Notes: a model not told the origin generated them from the sequence alone. DNA of 64,000 nucleotides from Chloroflexota bacterium (GCA_030447525.1 JAUJOR010000007.1:62001-126000); one strand, 5' to 3'; shown: positions 16,813 through 26,617, numbered from the stretch's first letter. Program-made: numbers and translations.

Positions 16813-17895
16813 ATGAGCATGGTCAGGCGGACGGTAACTGTCCTGGAGGGCGATCAGACCGGCCAGGAGCTGTTGGAAGAGGCGTTACGCGTCCTGCAGC
16901 CAGACGTGGTTGGCTTCCAGATCGACTTCGAGCGCTTCGACCTCTCCCTGAAGAACCGGCGCAAGACCGGGAACAAGGTGGTTGAAGAGGCCGCTACGGC
17001 CATGCGGGCCAGTGGGCTAGGCCTCAAGGCGGCCACCATCACGCCGGAGGAGAAGGGCGATGTGGGCAGCCCCAACGCCATCCTGCGCGAGGCCATCGGG
17101 GCCACGGTGATCCTCCGCGTCGGTCGCCGGCTTCCGGGGGTGCGCGTCATCGGTGGGGTGCACGAGCCAGTCTCTGTTGTGCGCATGGCCGTCGGGGACG
17201 CCTACCGGGCCAAGGAGTGGCGTGAGGGCCAGCCGGGCGGCCTCGAAGAAGCTGCCTATCGCGCCGATCGGGTGACGCGAGATGTGTGCCGCTCCGTGGC
17301 GGAGTTCTCGTTTCGTCACGCCGAGCGCACCGGGGCGCGGGTCTTCGGCGGGCCGAAGTACACCGTCAGCCCCACCTACGAGGGGATGTTCAAGGAAGAG
17401 CTCGACCGCGCCGCCGCCAACCACCCCGGCGTCAAATACGAGCCCGTCCTGATCGACGCCCTCTACGCCCTGCTCCTCAATCAGCACGGCGACCCCCTTG
17501 TCGTCCCGGCCTTGAACCGGGATGGGGACTGCCTGTCCGATCTGGTGATGCAGATGTTCGGCTCGATCGCCGGGGCGGAGTCGATGATCTTCGCCTTCCG
17601 CCCGGACTGGAGCGTGGCTGTGGCCATGGCCGAGGCCCCCCACGGCACGGCCCCCCGCCTGCAGGGAAAGAACATCGCCAATCCCCTGGCCATGATCCTG
17701 GCCGCAGCCGCCCTGCTGGACCACTGTGGCGATCCCCAGGCCGGCCGGGCCGCCCAGGCTATCCGCGGCGCCGCCCTGGGCGCCGTGGGCGACGGCATTC
17801 GCACCGCCGACCTCCGTGGCCACGCCGGCACCTCTGAGTTCACCGAAGCCGTGATCGACCGCGCCCGCGCTACACTCACCGCCCCCGCCTCCTAG
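16813..17895 (+). CDS. Isocitrate/isopropylmalate-family decarboxylating dehydrogenase
   Basis: The protein has 360 residues. Family features include LEGDQTGQELLEEAL at the N-terminus, the metal-binding and substrate segment NRDGDCLSDLVMQMFGSIAG near residue 235, and the cofactor loop APHGTAPRLQGKNIANPLA near residue 275. These enzymes oxidise and decarboxylate a 2-hydroxy acid (isocitrate, 3-isopropylmalate, tartrate or homoisocitrate). The substrate loop is not diagnostic by eye. Placement directly before a GH172 gene and a Gfo/Idh/MocA gene argues for a catabolic rather than a TCA role; that is inference. An ATG at 16819 is an equally spaced alternative start. Confidence 0.85.
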   Translation: MSMVRRTVTVLEGDQTGQELLEEALRVLQPDVVGFQIDFERFDLSLKNRRKTGNKVVEEAATAMRASGLGLKAATITPEEKGDVGSPNAILREAIGATVILRVGRRLPGVRVIGGVHEPVSVVRMAVGDAYRAKEWREGQPGGLEEAAYRADRVTRDVCRSVAEFSFRHAERTGARVFGGPKYTVSPTYEGMFKEELDRAAANHPGVKYEPVLIDALYALLLNQHGDPLVVPALNRDGDCLSDLVMQMFGSIAGAESMIFAFRPDWSVAVAMAEAPHGTAPRLQGKNIANPLAMILAAAALLDHCGDPQAGRAAQAIRGAALGAVGDGIRTADLRGHAGTSEFTEAVIDRARATLTAPAS

Positions 17896-17917
17896 GGCGA
17901 GGGAGAGGGGGAAAGAG

Positions 17918-18979
17918 ATGAAGCTGGGATCCAGTTCCCTGCGTGACCTGGCGCGCATCACCGACGCCCAGTCCCGTCGTGCCTCCAGCTGGGACCGTAG
18001 CGGGGGCAACGACGACCGCCTGCACCTGGCCCCCGGCGAGACGGCCACCCTGATGGAGCACGAAGGCGCCGGCTGTGTCACCCACATCTGGACGACGATT
18101 AGCTCGCGCGACCCGTTCCACCTGCGCAAGCTCGTGCTGCGGATGTACTGGGACGGCTCCGACTCCCCCAACGTCGAGGTGCCGGTGGGCGACTTTTTCG
18201 GCCTCGGACACGCCCAGAGAACCTACTTCGTCTCCCTGCCCCTGCAGTTCTTCGATCGCGGTCTGAACTGCTGGTTTCCCATGCCCTTTGCCCGCCACGC
18301 CAGGATCACCGTCACCAACGAGACGCCGGAAGAGGCCATCTACTACTATTACGTCGACTACGAGACGTACGACTCGCTGGAGGACGAAGCCTCCCTCGGG
18401 CGCTTCCACGCCCAGTGGCGGCGCGAGAACCCTACCACCGTGCGCGAGCCGGACTCCTGGACGGAGCGCAACGGGCAGCGCCACCGCCTCAACACCACCG
18501 GACGTGACAACTACCTCGTCCTCGAAGCCGAGGGGCGCGGACATTACGTCGGCTGCCATATCGACGTCGATCTCCCGGCCCCCGGCTGGTGGGGCGAGGG
18601 CGACGACATGTTCTTTATCGACGGCGAGGCGTGGCCCCCGCGTCTGCACGGTACAGGGACGGAAGACTACTTCTGCGGGGCCTGGAACTACAACGCCCTG
18701 CGCCAGACCTTCGACGCCCCCTACTACGGCTACCATTTCAAGACCAATGCCGATTACACCGGCAAGCACTCCCAATATCGCTTCCACGTCGAAGACCCCA
18801 TCCGCTTCAAGAAGAGCCTGGTCTTTTCTATCGAGCATGGCCACGGCAATGACCGAGAAGGGGACTGGTGCAGCACGGCCTACTGGTACCAGACGCTGCC
18901 GCACAAGCCCTTCCCACCGCTGCTCCCGGTGGAGGGCCGCCTCCCTCACCGCTGGGGTGGCATCGAGCGCTGGCCCTAA
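17918..18979 (+). CDS. DUF2961 protein, glycoside hydrolase family 172
   Basis: The protein has 353 residues. The DUF2961 fold is recognisable by the N-terminal DRLHLAPGETATL, then EGAGCVTHIWTT, FFGLGH, and the hallmark DDMFFIDGEAWPP followed by GTGTEDYFCGAWN near residue 250. DUF2961 corresponds to GH172, whose characterised members act on fructofuranosides or arabinofuranosides (for example difructose dianhydride I synthase/hydrolase and D-arabinofuranosidases). No signal peptide is seen, so it is probably cytoplasmic. It starts 22 bases after the dehydrogenase gene, behind GGGAGAGGGGG, and is likely co-transcribed with it and the following oxidoreductase. Confidence 0.88.
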   Translation: MKLGSSSLRDLARITDAQSRRASSWDRSGGNDDRLHLAPGETATLMEHEGAGCVTHIWTTISSRDPFHLRKLVLRMYWDGSDSPNVEVPVGDFFGLGHAQRTYFVSLPLQFFDRGLNCWFPMPFARHARITVTNETPEEAIYYYYVDYETYDSLEDEASLGRFHAQWRRENPTTVREPDSWTERNGQRHRLNTTGRDNYLVLEAEGRGHYVGCHIDVDLPAPGWWGEGDDMFFIDGEAWPPRLHGTGTEDYFCGAWNYNALRQTFDAPYYGYHFKTNADYTGKHSQYRFHVEDPIRFKKSLVFSIEHGHGNDREGDWCSTAYWYQTLPHKPFPPLLPVEGRLPHRWGGIERWP

Positions 18980-19048
18980 ACCACAGCAGGCGTGAGACGC
19001 CCCGCCGGCCGGCCCTCTGCTGGCCCTCTGAATAGAGAGGAGCGCCCG

Positions 19049-20110
19049 ATGACACGAGACACGCAACCGTACGGCGTCGGCATTGTCGGCCTCGACCACT
19101 GGTATGCCGGTATCGGCGTGGCCGACGACCTGCGGTACAGCAAGCGAGCAAAGGTGGTGGCCGTTGCCCACCGGGACGAAGATACGCTAAACGAGTTTGC
19201 CACCGAACGGGGCATCCCCGTGGCGACCACAGACTACAACGCCATCGCCGCCCGAGACGACGTAGACATCGTCGTCACCGCCTGCACCACGGCCCAGAAC
19301 GTCGATCTGTGCCTCCAGGCGGTGGGCCGGGGCAAGCACGTGGTCAGCGTCAAGCCGTACGCCATGTCCCTGGCCGAGGCCGATCGCCTGTTGGAGGCCG
19401 TGGGCCAGGCGGGGGTGCAATTCCTCTCCTTCGACGCCATGTACCGCCTGTCGCCGCAGGGTCAGCTGTACAAGCAGTGGATTGTCGAGGGGCGCATTGG
19501 CACGCCGATCTCGGCTACGGTGATCCAGCGTGCCTCCCTCCGCGGGGCGAGCATGGACTGGCCCGGGCGGCCAAACGACAAGACCTGGTGGCGCGACCCG
19601 CGCCAGGTGCCCGGCGGGGGCTGGATCGATCATGCCATCTACCAGGTGGACTTGCTGCGCTGGCTCTTTGGCGACGAGGTGGTGCGCGTCACCGGCATGG
19701 CCAAGACCCTGGCCCATCCGGAGCTGCCCAAGGAGCTGGAAGACTTTGGGGTGGGTCTCTTCGAGTTCGGGAAGGGGGCGGTAGCGACGATCGAGGTGAC
19801 CTGGACGGCCCCTGCGGCCGGTGGGCTAAGCCAGACACAGCTAGTCGGCACGGAAGGCCAGATCCTCTCTGATCCCACCCTGAGCGGCAAGCTCGCCGTG
19901 TGCGGAAAGTTCGAGGGTCCCGCCAACGGGGGATGGACGACGTTCTCCCCGCCGGCTCGGCGTAGCGGTGGAGGTCCGGTCGAGCACCTTATCGACTCCC
20001 TGGAGCGCCGGGTGCCGACGGTGGCGACGGTAGCCGACTCCCGCGCTACCCTGGCCGCCTGCCTGGCCTTCTACGAGTCCGCGCGAACAGGGCGAGCGGT
20101 GACGCTCTAG
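19049..20110 (+). CDS. Gfo/Idh/MocA-family NAD(P)-dependent oxidoreductase
   Basis: The protein has 353 residues and begins with a Rossmann-like segment (GVGIVGLDHWYAGIGVADDL). Typical family features follow: TACTTAQNVDLCLQA, the EKP-like motif as VVSVKPYAMSLAEAD, and a C-terminal alpha/beta domain with PGGGWIDHAIYQVDLLRWLFG carrying the catalytic-region Asp/His. The glycine motif is GLDHWYAG rather than the classic GxGxxG. It probably oxidises or epimerises a sugar released upstream. The start at 19049 has AGAGAGGAG in front. It sits between GH172 and RmlA on the same strand. Confidence 0.88.
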   Translation: MTRDTQPYGVGIVGLDHWYAGIGVADDLRYSKRAKVVAVAHRDEDTLNEFATERGIPVATTDYNAIAARDDVDIVVTACTTAQNVDLCLQAVGRGKHVVSVKPYAMSLAEADRLLEAVGQAGVQFLSFDAMYRLSPQGQLYKQWIVEGRIGTPISATVIQRASLRGASMDWPGRPNDKTWWRDPRQVPGGGWIDHAIYQVDLLRWLFGDEVVRVTGMAKTLAHPELPKELEDFGVGLFEFGKGAVATIEVTWTAPAAGGLSQTQLVGTEGQILSDPTLSGKLAVCGKFEGPANGGWTTFSPPARRSGGGPVEHLIDSLERRVPTVATVADSRATLAACLAFYESARTGRAVTL

Positions 20111-20187
20111 CCGGTCTCCCGTTGCACCCTGCGGACCATGCCGGCCGTTCCGGGGCGACAGTAGCAACCACTAGCAAAAGGACAGGC

Positions 20188-21264
20188 ATGAAAGGGATCG
20201 TCCTCGCCGGGGGCAAAGGGACGCGCCTCCGTCCCCTTACCTACACCGGGGCCAAGCAGCTCGTCCCCGTGGCCAACAAGCCGGTGCTGTTCTATGCCCT
20301 GGAAGACCTGGTGGAGGCGGGAGTCCGGGACATCGCCATCGTCGTTCCCGGAGACTTCCAGATGGGCCGCGAGCAGATCATCGCCGCCGTCGGGGACGGT
20401 CACCGCTTCGGCGCCCGGGTCACCTACATCGAGCAGGACGCCCCGCGTGGCCTGGCCCACGGCGTGAGCATCTGCCGTGACTTCGTGGGCGACGAGAAGT
20501 TCGTCGTCTTTCTGGGGGACAACTTCATCCGTGAGGGCATCGCCGGCCAGGTGCAGGCCTTCCGAGACGGGGCGATGAACGCCGTCCTCCTCCTCTACCG
20601 CGTGCCGCAGCCGCAAGGTCTGGGTATCGCCGTCGTCCAGGACGGGCGCGTCGTCGAGCTACAAGAGAAGCCGGCCGTGCCCAAGAGCGACCTGGCCATC
20701 GTCGGCATCTATCTCTTGGACCGTCACTTCTTCCAGGCCGCCGCCGGCCTGCAGCCATCCGCCCGCGGCGAGCTGGAGATGACCGACGCCCTCTCGCGCC
20801 TCCTGGAGCTGGGTTACGATCTGCGCCCGCACATCGTGCAGGGGTACTGGATCGACACCGGCAAGCACATCGACATGCTGGATGCCAACCGCCTCATCCT
20901 GGACACCATCGAGACGCGCATCGAGGGTGACGTGGACGAGCAAAGCAAAGTCTACGGGCGAGTCGCCCTCGAGCCGGGGGCCAGGCTCGTCTGCAGCGTC
21001 GTCCGCGGACCGGCGATCATCGGGCGGGACGCCGTCATCATGGACACGTTTATCGGCCCCTTCACCTCTATCGGCGATCGCTGCCGCATCAGCGGCAGCG
21101 AGCTCGAGCACAGCATCGTGCTGGAGGACTCCGTCGTCGCAGACATCGGCACGCGCATCGAAGATAGCCTGATCGGGCGCAACGTTCAGCTGCGCCGCTC
21201 GGAGGCCAAGCCCCGGGGACACAAGCTCCTCCTGGGGGACAACTCCGAGGTGGGGCTGGCCTAG
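20188..21264 (+). CDS. Glucose-1-phosphate thymidylyltransferase, long form
   Basis: RmlA/RfbA joins dTTP and glucose-1-phosphate to dTDP-glucose, the first step to dTDP-rhamnose and related sugars. The nucleotidyltransferase core starts MKGIVLAGGKGTRLRPLT, with the sugar-binding lysine in LQEKPAVPKSDLA and the metal Asp in FLGDNFIREG. The 358-residue length and the C-terminal hexapeptide-like region (GPAIIGRDAVIMDTFIGPFT) mark the archaeal/actinobacterial-style long form with a left-handed beta-helix. RmlB/C/D are not adjacent. The start at 20188 was chosen because the conserved N-terminus begins there. Confidence 0.92.
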   Translation: MKGIVLAGGKGTRLRPLTYTGAKQLVPVANKPVLFYALEDLVEAGVRDIAIVVPGDFQMGREQIIAAVGDGHRFGARVTYIEQDAPRGLAHGVSICRDFVGDEKFVVFLGDNFIREGIAGQVQAFRDGAMNAVLLLYRVPQPQGLGIAVVQDGRVVELQEKPAVPKSDLAIVGIYLLDRHFFQAAAGLQPSARGELEMTDALSRLLELGYDLRPHIVQGYWIDTGKHIDMLDANRLILDTIETRIEGDVDEQSKVYGRVALEPGARLVCSVVRGPAIIGRDAVIMDTFIGPFTSIGDRCRISGSELEHSIVLEDSVVADIGTRIEDSLIGRNVQLRRSEAKPRGHKLLLGDNSEVGLA

Positions 21265-21357
21265 CGGCCACGGCCATCGGCAGGCGCTCCATCCTGGTGC
21301 GCCCAGTGCTCAGTCGTCAGGGCCAAGTCCTTCCACCGGAGCGGCAGAGAGCGCCAA

Positions 21358-21398
21358 GGGAGGTCTCCCGCTTGCCCGCCGCAGGGAAGCAACCTCCC
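21358..21398. terminator. Compound hairpin between convergent genes
   Basis: GGGAGGT (21358-21364) pairs with ACCTCCC (21392-21398), with an inner CTTGCCC/GGGAAG pairing. It sits between the convergent rmlA-like gene and a Gfo/Idh/MocA gene, so a bidirectional terminator is plausible. Confidence 0.5.
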
Positions 21399-21435
21399 CC
21401 TGTGCCAGGGGTGAGCGGGCGGCGATTGCGGAACT

Positions 21436-22425
21436 CTAGATATCGACCTCGATCGACCGTCCGGCGCGGGCGGATTCGAACGCCGCGTCGATCAGCTGGA
21501 TGTTGCGTCGCGCCTCATCCCCGGTGACGGCCAGGGGGGCTCCTTCGCGGATGGCTTGATACAGATTCAGGAACAGGTCGATGCGGGGCTCCCCCTCCTC
21601 CACCACTTCCTCCCCTGCGTCCGTCACCAGCGTGCAGGTGTTCTGCTCATAGCGAATGCCCCCCTGGGTGCCGAAGACCATCCACTTTGGCCAGCTGACG
21701 TAGGCCACGTCGCACTTGCTCACCGAGGCTCGGCAGCCGTCGTCGAAGGCCAGCTTGACGTCGAAGTAGTCGTCGGCGTCTCCCCACTTGAAGTGGCGCA
21801 CGTCGGCGAAGACCTGCACTACCTTCCTGCCCGGCAGAAGCGAGAGCACCTGATCAAACCAGTGAGGTCCGAAGTCGAAGATAGTGCCCCCACCCATCTG
21901 GGCGGTGATGCGCCACTCCTGCTGAAAGTCCGGCACGCCAAAGGTGACCGCCGGCCGGCTCCCGGCGGAGCGGTTCTCTACCAGGAAGAGCTCCCCCAGC
22001 CGACCCTCTTTGACCGCCCGGCGGACCTTGCGCACGTCGTCGTCCCAGCGCCGGTTGTGGAAGCAGGAGAGGATTACGTCATTGTCCCGGGCCGCCTGCA
22101 CCATATCCGTTGCCTCACGCCCGTTCATGGCGAAGGGCTTCTCCACCATGCAGTGCTTCTTTGCCCCCAGGGCGGCCAGGGTGTGCTCGTGGTGGGCGCT
22201 GGAATGGCTGGTGATGAAGACGAGCTCCACATCCTCTCGCAGGAGGTCGTGAGGCTGGTCGGTCGAGCGCATGCTGTAGGCGTCACGTGCCACGTCGCGG
22301 CGGCTGGGGGTGATGTCGCACACCGCCACCAGGCGATACTGCTCCGGGCGGGCGGCCATGCTCTTGGCGTGATTCTCGGCCTGCCGGCCGAACCCGATGA
22401 ACCCGACGGGGATCGGAGAAGCCAC
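21436..22425 (-). CDS. Gfo/Idh/MocA-family oxidoreductase
   Basis: The protein has 329 residues and a Rossmann N-terminus (VGFIGFGRQAENHAKSM), LVFITSHSSAHHEHTLAALG, and the family lysine in CMVEKPFAMNGREATDM. The catalytic-region segment is GGGTIFDFGPHWFDQVL with the conserved Asp and His. The substrate is probably a sugar or inositol derivative. The GTG start at 22425 has GAGGAG seven bases upstream. It is convergent with the rmlA-like gene, so it is outside that operon. It is one of three such oxidoreductases in the window and is not a close duplicate of the others by eye. Confidence 0.9.
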   Translation of the reverse strand: MASPIPVGFIGFGRQAENHAKSMAARPEQYRLVAVCDITPSRRDVARDAYSMRSTDQPHDLLREDVELVFITSHSSAHHEHTLAALGAKKHCMVEKPFAMNGREATDMVQAARDNDVILSCFHNRRWDDDVRKVRRAVKEGRLGELFLVENRSAGSRPAVTFGVPDFQQEWRITAQMGGGTIFDFGPHWFDQVLSLLPGRKVVQVFADVRHFKWGDADDYFDVKLAFDDGCRASVSKCDVAYVSWPKWMVFGTQGGIRYEQNTCTLVTDAGEEVVEEGEPRIDLFLNLYQAIREGAPLAVTGDEARRNIQLIDAAFESARAGRSIEVDI

Positions 22426-22555
22426 GTTCTCACTCCTCGAAGTTACCGCTACCGGCGGTGGTGGGGGTCTCGCTCGTGCGAGCCGTGCAGGTGGCGGTGA
22501 TCACGCTGCGGAGACAGGGTACCGCCCGGAGCGCTTCACAGCTACGGAGAAGTCC

Positions 22556-22867
22556 TTAGCGCAGGGGGGCCGGGGTCTCGACGCGCTCCGGCCCGGATGG
22601 CGCCCCGCTGCCCAGCCGCTTGAGCAGGTGATCTTGCGTCTCCAGGAGCTTGGCGTGCCATTCAAGCTGCTTTTGTAGCTGCTCGTTCTGCCGGCTCAGC
22701 TCCACGATCCGCAGTTCTTGCTGCCGGCTGCGCTCCTGGGCCAGCAGCAGCTGCTGCTGGGCCTCACGCGTGCGGGTCTTGTCCCGCCCGCCGAAGGCCT
22801 TGTCGATAAACGTGATCACGATCCCGGTGCCGCAACCGATGGCCGTCAGGGCCACGACCCATTCCAT
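22556..22867 (-). CDS. Small membrane-anchored coiled-coil protein, unknown function
   Basis: The protein has 103 residues. One N-terminal hydrophobic helix (VVALTAIGCGTGIVITFI) is followed by a Gln/Leu/Arg-rich coiled coil (about residues 33-85, with LLLAQERSRQQELRIVELSR) and a Pro-rich tail. The shape is reminiscent of PspB/LapA-like small envelope proteins, but no family motif is recognisable. It lies between an oxidoreductase and lepA on the same strand. Strong heptad periodicity supports a real protein. Confidence 0.65.
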   Translation of the reverse strand: MEWVVALTAIGCGTGIVITFIDKAFGGRDKTRTREAQQQLLLAQERSRQQELRIVELSRQNEQLQKQLEWHAKLLETQDHLLKRLGSGAPSGPERVETPAPLR

Positions 22868-22961
22868 TGCTCGGTGATCCTCTGGTCTTGCCTACCTCCG
22901 GCCGTGAGGCAACCCGCGGCGCACCGCCGATACCCTTGGCCCGGCTGGCGCCTTCACCGTA

Positions 22962-24758
22962 TCACAGCTTCAAGACGGCGAGAAAGGCTTCTTGAGGGAT
23001 CTCCACGTTTCCCACGCGCTTCATGCGAGACTTCCCCTCCTTTTGCTTTTCGAGCAGCTTGCGCTTGCGGGAAATGTCGCCCCCGTAGCACTTTGCCAGC
23101 ACGTCCTTGCGCATCGCCCGCACCGTCTCCCGAGCGATCACCCGGCTGCCGATGGCGGCCTGGATGGGGACTTCAAACAGCTGTCGCGGGATCAGAGAGC
23201 GGAGCTTTTGCACCAGCTCACGCCCTTGGTAAAAGGCCTTGTCACGGTGCGTGATCAGCGAGAGGGCATCCACCGGCTGGTTGTTGACCAGCACGTCCAG
23301 CTTGACCAGGTCGCCGGGGCGCACCCCCTCCAGGGAGTAGTCCAGGGAGGCGTAGCCCTGGGTGCGGGACTTGAGCTGGTCGTAGAAGTCCACCAGTATC
23401 TCGGAAAGGGGGACGGCGTACTGCAGGAGCACCCGCCCCTCGTCGATGTATTCCATCTTCTTGTACTCCCCCCGCCGGGAAGTGACCAGCTCCATGATCG
23501 CCCCGATGTGGCTGGACGGGGTGACGATGGAGATCTCCATCCAGGGCTCGCGGATCTCCTGGATGCGGTCAGGCGAGGGCATGTCCGCCGGGTTATCTAC
23601 CCGTAGAATTTCCCCCTTGGTGGTGAACACCTCGTACTCCACGCTGGGGACGGTGGCCAGGAGATTCAGGTCGTAATCCCGCTCCAAGCGCTCCTGAACG
23701 ATCTCCATGTGTAGCAGCCCCAGGAAGCCGCAACGGAAGCCGAACCCCAGGGCGGCCGAGCTCTCCGGCTCATACACCAGCGAGGCGTCGTTGAGCTTCA
23801 GCTTGTCCAGGGCGTCCCGGAGCAAGGGGAAGTCATTGTTCTCCACCGGGTAGAAGCCGGCGAAGACCATCGGCTTGGCCGGGCCATAGCCCGGTAAGGG
23901 CTCGCCTGCCGGCCCGGCCGCCGCCGTCACCGTGTCCCCGACGCGGCAATCGGCGACCGACTTCAGCCCCGTCGCCAGGTAGCCCACCTCGCCGGCGTGG
24001 AGCTGATCGATGGTGCTCATGCCGGGACGGAACACCCCCATCTCCAGGAGATCGGCCGTCACCCCCGTCTGCATCATCAGCACGCGCTGGTTGGGGCGCA
24101 GTGATCCGTCCACCAGCCGGACGTAGGCGATCACTCCCTTATAGGGGTCGTAATGCGAGTCGAAGATCATGGCCCGCGCCGGCGCCTGGGGATCGCCAGT
24201 CGGGGGTGGCACCTGACGGACGATGGCCTCCAGGATCTCCCTTGTCCCCACCCCGGTCTTGGCCGAGGCCAGGATGCAGTCCCCGGCCGGGAGACCGATG
24301 ACGCGCTCGATCTCCTGGATCACGACGTGGGGTTGGGCGTTGGGCAGGTCGATCTTGTTGATCACCGGGATGATGGCCAGGTTGTGCTCCAACGCCTGGT
24401 AGGTGTTGGCCAGCGTCTGCGCCTCGATCCCCTGGGCTGCATCGACTACCAGCAAGGCCCCTTCGCAGGCCGCCAGGGCCCGCGAGACCTCGTAGCCGAA
24501 GTCCACGTGGCCGGGGGTATCAATCAAGTTCAGCTGGTAGGTCTGGCCGTCGGCGGCGGTGTAGAACATGCGCACCGCCTTGGCCTTGATGGTGATGCCC
24601 TTCTCCCGCTCGAGGTCCATCTGGTCGAGCGTCTGCTCGTGGAGGTCCCGCCCGGTGACGGTGCCGGTCATCTCCAGGAGGCGGTCGGCCAGGGTGGACT
24701 TCCCGTGATCGACGTGGGCGATGATGCAGAAATTGCGGATGTGGGCCGCGGGGTTCAC
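22962..24758 (-). CDS. lepA: Elongation factor 4 (back-translocating GTPase)
   Basis: The protein has 598 residues, the normal length for LepA. The GTPase motifs are [14 protein letters not shown] (G1), the switch region [20 protein letters not shown] (G3), NKIDLPNA (G4) and SAKTG (G5). These are followed by EF-G-like domains II, III and V and the LepA-specific C-terminus ending around [20 protein letters not shown]. LepA assists ribosome biogenesis and translation under ionic stress. The start codon is GTG at 24758 with only a weak ribosome-binding site. The family N-terminus ([13 protein letters not shown]) fits this start. Confidence 0.97.
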   Translation of the reverse strand: MNPAAHIRNFCIIAHVDHGKSTLADRLLEMTGTVTGRDLHEQTLDQMDLEREKGITIKAKAVRMFYTAADGQTYQLNLIDTPGHVDFGYEVSRALAACEGALLVVDAAQGIEAQTLANTYQALEHNLAIIPVINKIDLPNAQPHVVIQEIERVIGLPAGDCILASAKTGVGTREILEAIVRQVPPPTGDPQAPARAMIFDSHYDPYKGVIAYVRLVDGSLRPNQRVLMMQTGVTADLLEMGVFRPGMSTIDQLHAGEVGYLATGLKSVADCRVGDTVTAAAGPAGEPLPGYGPAKPMVFAGFYPVENNDFPLLRDALDKLKLNDASLVYEPESSAALGFGFRCGFLGLLHMEIVQERLERDYDLNLLATVPSVEYEVFTTKGEILRVDNPADMPSPDRIQEIREPWMEISIVTPSSHIGAIMELVTSRRGEYKKMEYIDEGRVLLQYAVPLSEILVDFYDQLKSRTQGYASLDYSLEGVRPGDLVKLDVLVNNQPVDALSLITHRDKAFYQGRELVQKLRSLIPRQLFEVPIQAAIGSRVIARETVRAMRKDVLAKCYGGDISRKRKLLEKQKEGKSRMKRVGNVEIPQEAFLAVLKL

Positions 24759-24880
24759 TCCTGGAGTATACCGGGCTCCCTGGGCTCACTCCTGGCGCGC
24801 CGCTCCCATCCGGCCGGTGCGAGCCCCCTGTGGGCACACGTTGATCGGTCCGCACCAGCCGGGACCGGACCGGCGGGGCT

Positions 24881-26461
24881 TTACCGGCGCCCGATCCGCC
24901 GGCGCACCACGTGCAGGAAGTCGTGCAGGTCAGAGGAGCGCAGCAGGAAGGCGGTGGCTACGTAGATTGCGCCCCCCACGGACACGGCACCGGCCAGCTG
25001 GAGGATCGGTGCTAGCCCGAGCACGGTGCGGGCGCTCACCAGGGCCAGCGTCGTGGCCACCCCCATGGCCACGGCGGCCAACCCCGTGCGGCCGACAGTC
25101 CAGATCAGGCCCAGCGTCACCACCTGTGGCAGACGCCGGTTGAGCAGGGCCAGCAGGGCCACGGTCTCCAGCGTCGCGCTGCTAGTCATGGCCAGGGCGA
25201 TCCCGATGTGCCCCAGGGGTGCCACCAGGACGGTGGCCAGCAGGATGTTGGTGACCATGGCGGCCACGCTCAAGGCCACGGGGGTGCGCGTGTCGTGGAG
25301 GGCGTAGAAGGAGCGGGTGAGGATCTCGATCGCCCCGTGGGCCGGGAGCCCGGCGGCGTAAACGGCCAGGGCGGAGGCCGTCAAGGCGGCTGACGCCAAG
25401 GTGAATTCCCCCCGCTGATACAGCGTCTGGACCAGGGGCAGGCCGACGATGATCAGCCCCAGGGCGGAGGGCACCATCAGAAACAGGATGCTGCTTAGCG
25501 TGCGGCGCACCGTCGCCGCCATCACCGGGCGTTCCCCCCGCGCCGCTTGCTCAGCCAGCGTGGGATAGGCGGCGTTCGCCGCGGACATGGCAAAGGTCCC
25601 CAGCGGGAGCATCATCAGCAGCCAGGCGACGTTGAGGGCCGCAAAGTGGCCGGCGGGGAGAAACGAGGCCAGGCGTGTCGTGAGCAGGAAGCTCACTTGC
25701 ACCGCCCCCCGGTCGATCAAGCGCGGGAGCATCAGGGGCCCGATGCGCCGCAGCCCTGGCTCGCCGAGGTCAATCCCCGGGCGCCAGCGGAACCCCAGGG
25801 AGTGGGCCGCCGGGAGCTGCACCAGGAGGTAGACCACTGCCCCCAGGACGACCCCTATGGCCAGCCCCACCGTCCCCAGGCTCGGCCCCAGCGTGACGGC
25901 GGCGGCAATAATGGCCAGGTTATAGAGGGTGGGCGCCATGGCCGGATAGGCGAAGTGCCCCTGCACCTGCAGGTAGCGCGTCACCACCTCCCCCAGCCCG
26001 AACAGCACCGGCTGCAGCAGGAGGATGCGCACGAGCACGGCCAGGCGGGCCTGTTGCTCCCCGCTGAACCCGGCGCCCAGGAATGGCACCAGGGCCGGCG
26101 TGAACAGGATCCCCAGCACGGCGGCGAGCACGGCCACGGCGCCGACGGCGTTGAAGACGGCGCTGGCCAGGCGCCCAAAGGCCGCCCCCGGCCCGGCGGC
26201 GCGGTACTCCGCGAACACCGGGACAATGGCCGAGCCCAGCGCCCCCCCGGCTACCAGGTTGAAGATGAGGTCTGGAATACGAAAGGCGGCGTAATAGAGA
26301 TCCAGCTCCCCAGACGTGCCGAATTGGGGCAGAACGACTACATCCCGCACCAGCCCCGCCAGGCGGCTGGCCAGGAAGCCCCCCAGCAAGATGGTCGCCG
26401 CCCGGGCGATGCGCCGGCCGGCCCCTTGCGTCTCCGAACCCGGCCGGGCAAGCGCCACCAT
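24881..26461 (-). CDS. murJ: Lipid II flippase MurJ (MviN family)
   Basis: This integral membrane protein flips the peptidoglycan precursor lipid II. The protein has 526 residues and about 14 hydrophobic segments. Family hallmarks include the N-terminal FLASRLAGLVRDVVVLPQFG, then AFRIPDLIFNLVAGGALGSA, and the later conserved GLIIVGLPLVQTLYQRGEF followed by a helix leading to SFYALHDTRTPVALSV. The start was set at ATG 26461 (MVALARPGS), since the open frame upstream is only 16 codons. It is divergent from the glycosyltransferase at 26618. Confidence 0.94.
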   Translation of the reverse strand: MVALARPGSETQGAGRRIARAATILLGGFLASRLAGLVRDVVVLPQFGTSGELDLYYAAFRIPDLIFNLVAGGALGSAIVPVFAEYRAAGPGAAFGRLASAVFNAVGAVAVLAAVLGILFTPALVPFLGAGFSGEQQARLAVLVRILLLQPVLFGLGEVVTRYLQVQGHFAYPAMAPTLYNLAIIAAAVTLGPSLGTVGLAIGVVLGAVVYLLVQLPAAHSLGFRWRPGIDLGEPGLRRIGPLMLPRLIDRGAVQVSFLLTTRLASFLPAGHFAALNVAWLLMMLPLGTFAMSAANAAYPTLAEQAARGERPVMAATVRRTLSSILFLMVPSALGLIIVGLPLVQTLYQRGEFTLASAALTASALAVYAAGLPAHGAIEILTRSFYALHDTRTPVALSVAAMVTNILLATVLVAPLGHIGIALAMTSSATLETVALLALLNRRLPQVVTLGLIWTVGRTGLAAVAMGVATTLALVSARTVLGLAPILQLAGAVSVGGAIYVATAFLLRSSDLHDFLHVVRRRIGRR

Positions 26462-26617
26462 CCTTGATCGATGGTATGCCCTGCCCCCTGGCGCCGGCAA
26501 CGGCGTCACCTGCCACCTCCCGCCCCCCCGCCTATCGTCCCGGACGCGCCGGGGGCGCCGCCACCGCCACCGCCGCGTGCCACCGGCGGCGCCCCTTCGC
26601 TACACTCGGCGCCAACC

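Noticed and set aside
26471..26617. N-terminal extension of the glycosyltransferase with a PPPPPP run
   Set aside because: It has no conserved sequence and lies in the probable promoter region; the family start is at 26618.
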